Below the pieces are notes generated by a model that saw only the letters and a program-made list of their open reading frames with translations, ran no database searches and was not told where the DNA came from. This document shows, piece after piece, positions 5,451-12,171 of a stretch of 12,171 nt of DNA. How positions within the stretch are numbered: position 1 is the first letter of the stretch; each line of letters opens with the position of its first letter. Position numbers and translations under genes: made by a program. This DNA is from UBA12276 sp041476285 (GTDB taxonomy: Archaea > Micrarchaeota > Micrarchaeia > Micrarchaeales > Micrarchaeaceae). The DNA lies in contig JBGOTD010000018.1 in assembly GCA_041476285.1 (NCBI GenBank), forward strand, positions 1 through 12,171. The letters run 5' to 3'.

Positions 5451-8400
5451 ATGCAAATTAGAATGGCGTATGGCACATTACTAATCACGGCAATAGTACT
5501 AACTTTTGTGCTGCAATCTGTGAATGCTGGAACACTTACCTCTAATCCTACTTCTCTATTGGTGTCAAATGCTGTCATACAAGCGGGCCAGATATCTGTC
5601 ATTAATGCAATAATAAGCGGCGGTTTGAACACTCCTTACAATGGGGAATGGACGTGGGTATCTCGAAACGTAACTCTGTCTACGACCACATATTCTGGTG
5701 GACCCAATCCTGGTTTTATTTCAACAGGTCTGTCATCTCCTGCTACTATTGCAATAGATCCAACCAATACATTCGCATATGTAACAGAGCCGGTCACAGA
5801 ATCAATAAGTGTGATTAACCTACTGACAAACACCTTCATAAACAGCATATACCTGAATGGAAGTTCGATTCTTAACCCTGGTATGGGTCTACTCGGCGCC
5901 TCTAATGTAAGGTTCAATCCCTCCAGCACCCTTGCATATATTTTTACAGCTGCAGGAGGCCACGGATATGTAACTGTAATAAATACTGCTTCGAATAGCA
6001 TCATAAACTCAATATATTTGGGAAACAGCAGCACATCAACTTTAAGGGATATTGCCATAAATCCGACAGGCACGCTGGCTTACGTCACTGGTACGGACGG
6101 CTTAAGCAATCAAACTATATATGTAGTAAACCTAAAGGCAAACACTGTAATAAATACAATTAATTTTGGTCCGGAAGCTTTCCTAGGCCAAGGCTTGTAT
6201 GCAGTAGCATTCAACCCCTCCGGCACCCTGGCATATGTGACGAACTATGCTACTAAAGTACAAGTAATCAACGTCGCAACAAATACAATAATCAACACAA
6301 TTAATAACATAGGCAGTAATCCAATAAGCGTAACCTTCAACCCCTCCGGCACCCTTGCTTATGTAACAAATTTTGGCGGCATAGTGAATGTAATCAATGT
6401 GGCCACAAACACCATAATAAATTCTATACCTGTAAATCTTGTTGACCCAGCCTATGGACAATATCCTTATTCCATCGCTTTCAATCCCTCTGGAACGCTA
6501 GCATATGTCAGCATCTATGCTTACAGTGTTTCTCCAGCTCGGGAATATGGCGGCACCATTGTAATCAACACTGCAACAAACGCCATTGTAAATGCAATAA
6601 CTTTAAGTACTGTTACTACTTTTATACCTACTTTTTACTCTACACACGTATCTCAAGGCATAGCATATAATCCTACTACTGGCTATACCTATACTGTAAA
6701 TCCACAAGGCGTAACTCTATATGCATACAATCCAACAACGAATTCAGTAGTATCTTCAACGCAATTCACCATATATACTGGTGGAATTGCAATTAATCCA
6801 TCGGGAACACTCCTATATGCCACAAGCTCTGTTGCCCCAGGAAGCTCTAATTTTGGACCTAATTCTATAAGCGTGATAAGTCTTGTTACAAATACAGTGG
6901 TAAATACAATCACTGTGGGTGGATTTCCTTTTAGAGACGCGCTCAATCCTTCAGGTTCGCTTCTTTATGTGACAAATAAAAACGATGGCACAGTCAGTGT
7001 AATCAACACCGCGACAAACACAGTGATAAATACAATCACTGTGGGGCTTAGCTCCTTGGCTCCTCGTGCCGTAGCTGTAAATCCACAAGGCACCCTTGTC
7101 TATGTAACCCAGTATAACTGCGTATCTTGCACGGGCGGTGCAGTAAACGTAATCAACATAGCCACAAACACAGTGATAAACACTATAACGACTGGGAACT
7201 CCCCATCTGCAGTTGCATTCAATCCTTTAGGTAACCTTGCATACATAACTAATCAAAACGATGGCACAGTCAGCGTAATCAACGTTGCAACAAACACGAT
7301 TATAAACACAATTAAAGTGGGTGGTTCCTCTGTTTCTTATCCTGCAGATGTCAAATTCAACCCTCAAGGGACATTGGCATATGTGTCAAGCAACTATAGC
7401 GGCGGCAGTGTAAACGTGATAAACGTCGCAACCAACACAGTCATAAAAACAATTACAGGGGTGACCGGACTCTTGGCATTAAATCCATCTGGAACCTTAT
7501 TATATACAACAAGAATTAACGAGATAAACACAGCAACCAACACAATATTTGGCAATAAGAGTTTAACTAGTACATCGGCAATTGCTTTTGGCCCGACCGG
7601 TAAAAATCTATATGTGGCCGCCAACCCTGGGTATATCTCTATATTCAATACGGCTATAAATGTTTCAGAGACCACTGTTCAAAGTCTTCCAACAACCCAG
7701 TCAACAAACGGCCTACTGCAGCTAACTGTAAATGCAATATCTGCCTTAAGTATCTCGTTTGCTTTCAATGGAGTTACTTATAATGCTAATTTATCCTTGG
7801 CAGCAGGCGGGTGGAGGACAATATACGGAAATTATCTGCTGTACGGCTATGCAAAAGATAGCTCAGGCTCAAATAGCTTGACATTATACAACAGCGTATA
7901 CGTAACATTCCCACTTACGACCAAGGTAACTACTGCCAATTCTGTAATATTTAGCGGACAAACACAGACATTAAGCGCAACAATCAATGGCGGCGACGTA
8001 CCTCCATGGACCTACAACTACCAGGTATTCAATTCAATGGGCCTGGTTACAAATATAATACACACTGGAGTTTCAACTGCGTATGATTCATTTGCATATA
8101 CTCAACTGGCGAGCTGGGGCAACGACACCTTTACTGTAAATCTTGTGGTGACAGATTCGGCCCCGACACAATTTGTAGCCACAAATACAACAACATATGC
8201 GGGCTCTCCCAAGCCATTTACAGCAACGCCCAACCCTGAAACATTTACGAACAGCACCATAAACACTGGCCAGATATCAATAGCTAATACTGTAATAAGT
8301 GGAGCAACCAGAGGCCCATACCCTGCATGGTGGATGCTGGCTAGCTCAAACATAACCACATTTACGGGTAAAATACCTGTAGGTTCCAGTCCTTCAGGTA

Positions 8401-10688
8401 TAGCAATGAACCCGTCAGGAACACTGATATATGCTACCCAATATTCTAACGGAACCGTCAGCGTAATAAATCCTGCAACAAATTCGATAATAAATACTAT
8501 AACTGTCGGCTCGGCGCCCTACAATGTTACGTTCAATCCTTCAGGGAATCTTGCCTATGTGGCTGATAGTAATGATGGCTCAGTCAGCGTAATCAATGTA
8601 GCAACAAACACAGTTGTAAATACAATAACAACTGACATATTTTGCGGCGTTGATATCGCAGTAAACCCATCTAATACACTTGCTTACGAAACTGGCTGCG
8701 GAAATGACGCAGCTGTGGCTGTAATAAATCTGGCAACAGCTACAGAAATAAATTCAATCTCTGTAGGCAACGATTCGGCCGGCGTAGTATTCAACCCCGC
8801 CGGAACACTCGCATATGTCGTTATGGCCGAGGGTTTCAGCATACCAGGGCAGGTGCAGGTAATCAACGTCGCAACCAACACAGTTGTAAATACGATTGTC
8901 ATAGGCTGGGGCTGCCCTGAAGGTGTTGCCATCAACCCCTCCGGCACCCTGGTTTACGTTGGCAGCAACTGCTTTGGCGATAATGTCAGCGTAATAAACA
9001 CCGCAACCAATACGATCATAAATAGAATAAGCGTGGGTAGTGAACCTGAAGGCATAAAATTCAGTCCGTCAGGCACTCTTGCATATGCTGTGAACTATGG
9101 CGCCGGTACAATAAGCGTGATAAATGTAGCAACAAACACAGTAACAACTACAGTATCTGGTCTTAGCTGCCCCGAGCTTATTGCAGTAAACCCCTCTGGC
9201 ACACTGGGGTATGTTACTGATGACTGCGATACTGATGTTGCTGTTGTAGACCTTACAACATATTCACTTCCGCATACAATAAATGTAGGTTCTACCCCTC
9301 AGAATATCCAATTCAACCCATCAGGAACATTGGCATATGTGGCCAATTATGGCAGCCATACTATAAGCGTAATTGACACGGCAACTAACTCAACAGCAAA
9401 TACAATTCAAGTTGGCAGAGGCCTGTTTGTCTCAATAAGCCCTGCTGGAAATATCGCATATGTTACTGAACTTATCGGTGCCGCACCAGTTTCCTATCTC
9501 GGTGTTGTAAATGTAATAAATATTGCAACTAATAGTGTAATAAATTCTATTGTAATAAATGGCGAGCCTTTGGGTGCAGCCGCATTCAGTCCTACTGGCG
9601 CCCTTGCATATGTTGCATTATGGGGTGCTGGAAATGTTGTTGCAATCAACGTTGCAACAAATACTGTTGTAAACACAATTGTTGTTGGCAGCAGCCCTAG
9701 ATATATAACAGTCAATCCAGCAGGTACGCTAGCATATGTGGAAAACGACGGTGGCGGTTATTCTATAAACGTGATAAACCTTGCAACAAACGCGGTAATA
9801 AACACTATCAGTAATTTGGGCTGCAGCGACAGCGTCACTTTCAATCCCTCTGGTTCTCAAGCGTATGCATGCGGATACGTGATAAACGTCGCAACCAATG
9901 CTATAGTGAACAAACTGAATCCTGCAGTCACTCCTGTATTCATTCCTTCAGGAGCACTTGGATATGCAGTATCGTCATCGAATGTAACTATAATATACAC
10001 TGCAAGCAATACGGTAATTCCAGTTCCTGCTGTAGTTGGTGTCAGCGGATCCAGCTTGGCCATAAGTCCGACTGGCGGATTTGGATATGTGATCAGCGGA
10101 AGCTCGGCCATAACATCCTTCAGGGTGCCGAATGTATTAATTTCAACCAACTTACAGAATCTTAGCAAGATCCAAACGGTAAACGGCCTTATGCAGCTTA
10201 CAATCAATGCGATATCCACAAATAGCTTGTCTGTAACATTCAACGGCGTAAAATACAGTACCACACTGACAGGCAGCAACACGATATTCGGAAATTACCT
10301 TGTATACGGCTATGCAAAAGACAATTCCGGATTTGAACAACTGCTTATTGTAAATACAATATCGATAAGCTCCGGATCCTCCAGCACAACAACTACAACC
10401 ACAACAACATCAACTATCACGACAACGATATCTGGCGGCGGTGGAGGCAATCCCGGTGCGGGTGGTGTTGCACCACAACCAACAATACAGCAACTGCCCA
10501 ACAGTTGCATCTTAATAACAAACCTTACGGTTTCTGACACTGTAAGATTCATAATCAACGGCCAGTTAATCAATGTGACTGACAGTTACATAGCATCGAA
10601 TTATACTGCTGTGATAGTAAACGGCGTAACGTACGTGCTGTACCAGAACGTTCCAAGGACGCTGGTAAACCTGACCACAGGCCCATAG
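5451..10688 (+). CDS. Giant secreted YVTN beta-propeller surface protein (two 14-blade arrays)
   Basis: Function unknown; probably a cell-surface or S-layer-associated adhesion or binding protein. Residues 1-26 form a signal peptide (hydrophobic core after MQIRMAYG, cleavage likely after SVNA). Then come: an N-terminal module (about 27-85), 14 YVTN-type blades (motif positions about 102-722), a cap module (about 747-820), an Ig/PKD-like beta domain (about 820-924), a second N-terminal-type module (about 925-965), 14 further blades (about 986-1547), a second cap (about 1570-1640), a Thr-rich stalk (1646-1658) running into Gly5 (ending 1666), and a C-terminal domain (1676-1745). Each blade follows the pattern FNPSGTLAYVTN, then VSVINVATNTVINTI. 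There is no C-terminal membrane helix or recognisable sorting motif. The stop is TAG. ATG at 5463 is an alternative start that keeps the signal peptide. Confidence 0.93.
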   Translation: MQIRMAYGTLLITAIVLTFVLQSVNAGTLTSNPTSLLVSNAVIQAGQISVINAIISGGLNTPYNGEWTWVSRNVTLSTTTYSGGPNPGFISTGLSSPATIAIDPTNTFAYVTEPVTESISVINLLTNTFINSIYLNGSSILNPGMGLLGASNVRFNPSSTLAYIFTAAGGHGYVTVINTASNSIINSIYLGNSSTSTLRDIAINPTGTLAYVTGTDGLSNQTIYVVNLKANTVINTINFGPEAFLGQGLYAVAFNPSGTLAYVTNYATKVQVINVATNTIINTINNIGSNPISVTFNPSGTLAYVTNFGGIVNVINVATNTIINSIPVNLVDPAYGQYPYSIAFNPSGTLAYVSIYAYSVSPAREYGGTIVINTATNAIVNAITLSTVTTFIPTFYSTHVSQGIAYNPTTGYTYTVNPQGVTLYAYNPTTNSVVSSTQFTIYTGGIAINPSGTLLYATSSVAPGSSNFGPNSISVISLVTNTVVNTITVGGFPFRDALNPSGSLLYVTNKNDGTVSVINTATNTVINTITVGLSSLAPRAVAVNPQGTLVYVTQYNCVSCTGGAVNVINIATNTVINTITTGNSPSAVAFNPLGNLAYITNQNDGTVSVINVATNTIINTIKVGGSSVSYPADVKFNPQGTLAYVSSNYSGGSVNVINVATNTVIKTITGVTGLLALNPSGTLLYTTRINEINTATNTIFGNKSLTSTSAIAFGPTGKNLYVAANPGYISIFNTAINVSETTVQSLPTTQSTNGLLQLTVNAISALSISFAFNGVTYNANLSLAAGGWRTIYGNYLLYGYAKDSSGSNSLTLYNSVYVTFPLTTKVTTANSVIFSGQTQTLSATINGGDVPPWTYNYQVFNSMGLVTNIIHTGVSTAYDSFAYTQLASWGNDTFTVNLVVTDSAPTQFVATNTTTYAGSPKPFTATPNPETFTNSTINTGQISIANTVISGATRGPYPAWWMLASSNITTFTGKIPVGSSPSGIAMNPSGTLIYATQYSNGTVSVINPATNSIINTITVGSAPYNVTFNPSGNLAYVADSNDGSVSVINVATNTVVNTITTDIFCGVDIAVNPSNTLAYETGCGNDAAVAVINLATATEINSISVGNDSAGVVFNPAGTLAYVVMAEGFSIPGQVQVINVATNTVVNTIVIGWGCPEGVAINPSGTLVYVGSNCFGDNVSVINTATNTIINRISVGSEPEGIKFSPSGTLAYAVNYGAGTISVINVATNTVTTTVSGLSCPELIAVNPSGTLGYVTDDCDTDVAVVDLTTYSLPHTINVGSTPQNIQFNPSGTLAYVANYGSHTISVIDTATNSTANTIQVGRGLFVSISPAGNIAYVTELIGAAPVSYLGVVNVINIATNSVINSIVINGEPLGAAAFSPTGALAYVALWGAGNVVAINVATNTVVNTIVVGSSPRYITVNPAGTLAYVENDGGGYSINVINLATNAVINTISNLGCSDSVTFNPSGSQAYACGYVINVATNAIVNKLNPAVTPVFIPSGALGYAVSSSNVTIIYTASNTVIPVPAVVGVSGSSLAISPTGGFGYVISGSSAITSFRVPNVLISTNLQNLSKIQTVNGLMQLTINAISTNSLSVTFNGVKYSTTLTGSNTIFGNYLVYGYAKDNSGFEQLLIVNTISISSGSSSTTTTTTTTSTITTTISGGGGGNPGAGGVAPQPTIQQLPNSCILITNLTVSDTVRFIINGQLINVTDSYIASNYTAVIVNGVTYVLYQNVPRTLVNLTTGP
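5706..7665 (+). repeat. First beta-propeller array, 14 blades
   Basis: The blade signature (x-N-P-x-G-x-L-x-Y-V) starts at about 5754, 5914, 6057, 6210, 6336, 6480, 6666, 6792, 6942, 7077, 7218, 7356, 7479 and 7587, giving 14 units 36-62 residues apart. Blade 7 (YNPTTGYTYTV) and blade 14 (FGPTGKNLYVA) are the most degenerate. Fourteen units fit two seven-bladed propellers in tandem. Only blade 10 contains cysteines (C-x2-C). Confidence 0.9.
7689..7914 (+). repeat. Cap module, copy 1 (after first propeller array)
   Basis: Translates to a STNGLLQLTVNAIS segment, then FNGVTYNANL, then YGNYLLYGYAKDSSGS. The same order recurs after the second array (10158-10371) as TVNGLMQLTINAIS, FNGVKYSTTL, FGNYLVYGYAKDNSGF. 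It is therefore a domain that closes each propeller array; no named family is recognised. Confidence 0.85.
7905..8220 (+). other. Ig/PKD-like domain region between the two arrays
   Basis: About 100 residues with a beta-sandwich look: an SGQTQTLSATINGG opening, a tryptophan-tyrosine stretch (PPWTYNYQVFNS), and a FTVNLVVTDSAPTQ closing strand. This pattern of strands is common in archaeal surface proteins with PKD or Ig-like domains. It occurs once in the protein, acting as a spacer between the two duplicated propeller units. Family assignment is by appearance only. Confidence 0.5.
8223..8306 (+). repeat. N-terminal-type module, internal copy
   Basis: Encodes ATPNP then INTGQISIANTVISG just ahead of the second array. 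The first 15 bases are identical to 10903-10917 in the downstream gene, and about four fifths of the 84 bases match by eye. A more diverged copy opens the mature protein (QAGQISVINAIISGG, near 5580-5625). Confidence 0.85.
8364..10122 (+). repeat. Second beta-propeller array, 14 blades
   Basis: Blade signatures start at about 8406, 8532, 8661, 8790, 8931, 9060, 9186, 9312, 9435, 9585, 9714, 9840, 9939 and 10062: again exactly 14. Spacing is tighter (about 33-50 residues) than in the first array. Eight cysteines occur, in pairs, within blades 3, 5, 7 and 12, flanking the turn of the first hairpin. The last two blades (VFIPSGALGYA and ISPTGGFGYVI) are degenerate, as at the end of the first array. 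Confidence 0.9.
10158..10371 (+). repeat. Cap module, copy 2 (after second propeller array)
   Basis: Second copy of the domain at 7689-7914, with the same motif order (NGLMQLTINAIS, FNGVKY, YGNYLVYGYAKD-type ending). It is slightly shorter because the LAAGGW insertion of copy 1 is missing. Confidence 0.85.
10383..10475 (+). other. Thr-rich stalk and Gly-rich hinge of the surface protein
   Basis: Encodes eight consecutive Thr, then STITTTIS, five Gly, and NPGAGGVAPQ. Thr/Ser runs of this kind in archaeal surface proteins are commonly O-glycosylated spacers, and the Gly run should be flexible. It separates the propellers from the 70-residue C-terminal domain, which has one Cys and several N-x-S/T sequons (NLT, NVT, NYT). 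Confidence 0.75.
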
Positions 10689-10695
10689 TATAATT

Positions 10696-10713
10696 TGCAA
10701 TGCTAGCATTGCA
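10696..10713. repeat. 18-bp perfect palindrome downstream of the surface gene
   Basis: TGCAATGCTAGCATTGCA is its own reverse complement and lies 8 bases after the TAG. In RNA it would fold into a 7-bp stem with a 4-base loop. No T-run follows, so it does not look like a bacterial-type terminator. It could stabilise the 3' end, mark processing, or be a protein binding site ahead of the next gene. Confidence 0.8.
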
Positions 10714-10763
10714 TAAACTAATCCTACAACTAAGATACAGGGCTCATAAGAAGAAATCCAAAA

Positions 10764-10772
10764 GCTTAAATT
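10764..10772 (+). promoter_or_regulatory. Candidate TATA element for the second surface gene
   Basis: GCTTAAATT preceded by AAATCCAAAA, 49 bases before the ATG at 10813; this mirrors the element at 5403-5411. A second TATA-like GCTTATAAGG lies at 10797-10806 and, if used, would start transcription close to the second ATG at 10825, giving a leaderless message. Confidence 0.5.
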
Positions 10773-10812
10773 GCTGTAATTCTAAGTAGGTAGAACGCTT
10801 ATAAGGGGTTGA

Positions 10813-12171
10813 ATGTGCATAAAGATGAAGTACAGTTTGCTGCTAGTTGCAGCTTTTGCTTTAATATTCATATTCCATGGCACAGCGTATGCCGCACCAG
10901 CCGCAACGCCCAACCCTCCAACAATTTCCAATAGCAGCATAAATACAGGCCAAATCTCAATAGCAAACACTGTAATCAGCGGAGGGGCAGGTGCACCATA
11001 TTCCGGATCCTGGACTTTGGCCAGGCCAAATGCGGGCCAAATAACAGGAAAAATAGGATTGACAAGCCAACCAACAGATGTCGCATTCAACCCTTCCGGG
11101 AGTCTTGCATATGTGGTTGAATATTATAGCGGCCTAATAACCGTAATCAACACCGCAACCAATAGTGTGATAAATTCAATCATGGCAACTGGGGGCGAGC
11201 AGGCGTGGGCCGTTGCATTCGGTGTATCTGGGAACCTTGCATATGTTGCAGACGGTAACGGCAATGTAAATGTAATCAACGTCGCCGCAAATTCTGTAAT
11301 AAAAACTATTTCATTATCTGGTGCGTATTTTGACGGTTTGGGACTGAGCCCGTCCGGAAACTTTTTATATGTTGCCAATTGTGGAACCCAGGGCAACGTT
11401 GTTGTGATCAACACCGCAACCAACACGATAGCGAATATAGTGCCTCTTGGAAGTGGTGGTTGTGTAGAAGGCAAGATAGTGTTTACTCCTGATGGGTCTC
11501 TTGCATATGCTGGAAACTGCGGAAGCGTAGGCAATGTAGTGGTGATAAACACTGCAACATACGTTGTAAGCAACATTACAATAAATGGCGGTAGCAGCTG
11601 CCCAGCAGGAATGGCAATCAACCCTGCAGGAACTTTATTGTATGAAAGTGATTATGACGGGTTTGTAAGTATAATAAAAGTAACAACAAATACAGTAGTC
11701 AATACGATAACGGTAAGTACCGGAGGCTCCAGTCCTATAGTGTTCAATCCTTCAGGAACCCTTGCATATGTGCCAAACAGCAATGCCGCAGGCGTTGTAA
11801 GCGTAATAAACACGATAACGAACACGATAGTAAACACAATAACCGTAGGTTCGGATCCCGACTCAATAGCAATCAACCCATCTAGCAATATCATTTATGT
11901 GGTCAACTACAACATTGACACAATAAGTGCAATAGACACCGCATCAGCAACGAATAGCGTAGGAAATACTATAGTGGTGGGCCTTGGTAGCGGCGCCCTT
12001 TATCCCGGCCCGACCGATATTGTCCTCAACCCTGTCAGCACATTAGCCTATGTTACTAATGAAAATGGCAACGTGGCAGTAATTGACACCTTAACTACTG
12101 CAATAAAGACGATCACGTTAGGCTACTCATTTATTGGATCAGGAATATTGTCCACTGCAATCAACCCATCA
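10813..12171 (+). CDS. Second secreted YVTN beta-propeller protein, 3' end beyond window
   Basis: Paralogue of the preceding gene, open to the window edge with no stop (453 codons visible). The first ATG (10813-10815) follows an in-frame TGA directly; a second ATG at 10825 is four codons in. The N-terminus is a signal peptide (hydrophobic stretch SLLLVAAFALIFIF, probable cleavage after GTAYA). Next comes the INTGQISIANTVISGG module, then blades with signatures near 11085, 11220, 11346, 11484, 11613, 11742, 11874 and 12027, and a ninth that begins at the edge (AINPS). Cysteines again flank the turn in blade 4 (C-VEGKIVFTPDGSLAYAGN-C), with single ones in blades 3 and 5. Function is unknown; an envelope location is inferred from the signal peptide. 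Whether it reaches 14 blades and shares the cap, stalk and C-terminal domain cannot be seen. Confidence 0.9.
   Translation, partial: MCIKMKYSLLLVAAFALIFIFHGTAYAAPAATPNPPTISNSSINTGQISIANTVISGGAGAPYSGSWTLARPNAGQITGKIGLTSQPTDVAFNPSGSLAYVVEYYSGLITVINTATNSVINSIMATGGEQAWAVAFGVSGNLAYVADGNGNVNVINVAANSVIKTISLSGAYFDGLGLSPSGNFLYVANCGTQGNVVVINTATNTIANIVPLGSGGCVEGKIVFTPDGSLAYAGNCGSVGNVVVINTATYVVSNITINGGSSCPAGMAINPAGTLLYESDYDGFVSIIKVTTNTVVNTITVSTGGSSPIVFNPSGTLAYVPNSNAAGVVSVINTITNTIVNTITVGSDPDSIAINPSSNIIYVVNYNIDTISAIDTASATNSVGNTIVVGLGSGALYPGPTDIVLNPVSTLAYVTNENGNVAVIDTLTTAIKTITLGYSFIGSGILSTAINPS
10903..10986 (+). repeat. N-terminal-type module, copy in the second surface gene
   Basis: Matches 8223-8306 of the giant gene, starting with 15 identical bases and continuing at about 80% identity by eye. 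It is closer to that internal copy than to the one at the giant protein's own N-terminus. Confidence 0.85.
11040..12171 (+). repeat. Beta-propeller blades of the second surface gene (8 complete plus a partial)
   Basis: Eight complete blade signatures plus the start of a ninth, spaced about 42-51 residues, with the same VINTATNTIVNTITVG type of second strand. The window ends within the ninth. Confidence 0.88.

Noticed and set aside
5706..7665. CRISPR-like or DNA-level tandem repeat
   Set aside because: The recurring GCATATGT and AACACAGT words are in frame with one long coding sequence, vary in spacing by multiples of three, and encode propeller blades.
10689..10812. Small gene or tRNA in the gap between the surface genes
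   Set aside because: No start-to-stop frame of useful length with a binding site and no cloverleaf; the gap holds the 18-bp palindrome and promoter-like elements only.
5636..11894. Many long open frames on the minus strand across the surface genes
   Set aside because: They are antisense shadows of the repeated NPSGTLAYV and ATNTVINTI codons, have low-complexity compositions, no binding sites, and match nothing.
1..12171. Genome-wide reassignment of TAG (pyrrolysine-type recoding)
   Set aside because: psmA, pop5 and the giant surface gene end at family-typical or plausible positions with TAG; reading through psmA's TAG would only add SSLLLHC-type residues into the SBDS start, which is not a family feature.

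Overview
The window looks like a piece of an archaeal chromosome. Its left half (about 1-5270, all on the minus strand) carries an archaeal information-processing cluster. In transcription order it encodes a Cdc6/Orc1 replication initiator, the RNase P proteins Rpp30 and Pop5, the proteasome alpha subunit PsmA, the ribosome-maturation protein SBDS, and the exosome subunits Rrp4, Rrp41 and the start of Rrp42. Linkage of RNase P, proteasome, SBDS and exosome genes is the known archaeal 'exosome superoperon'. Ribosome binding sites are of the GGTG(A) type that matches the archaeal 16S 3' end. The compact gene packing, short Rpp30 and huge YVTN-repeat secreted proteins would suit a small-genome DPANN lineage such as Micrarchaeota, but that placement is inference and cannot be settled from the sequence alone.

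The right half (5451-12171, plus strand) holds two paralogous secreted beta-propeller proteins transcribed divergently from cdc6. The first is complete at 1745 residues. It has a signal peptide, a short N-terminal module, an array of 14 YVTN-type blades, a cap module, an Ig/PKD-like domain, a second copy of the N-terminal module, a second array of exactly 14 blades, a second cap, a Thr-rich and Gly-rich stalk, and a small C-terminal domain. The second runs off the right edge after at least 8 complete blades and the start of a ninth. The two genes share upstream sequence as well as coding modules, so they look like products of module-level duplication. They are probably cell-envelope proteins; no ligand or enzymatic function can be read from them.

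The points most worth following are: (1) an in-frame TAG inside rrp42, with perfect family homology continuing in the same frame on both sides, in a window where three other genes end normally in TAG; (2) the 14+14 blade architecture; (3) cysteine pairs placed symmetrically around the NPSG turn of individual blades, as expected of cross-hairpin disulfides; (4) an 18-bp perfect palindrome just after the large gene; and (5) the cdc6 upstream region, an AT-rich 179-bp divergent spacer that may hold regulatory sites or, less certainly, a replication origin. No tRNA, rRNA, CRISPR array, insertion sequence or integrase was seen.
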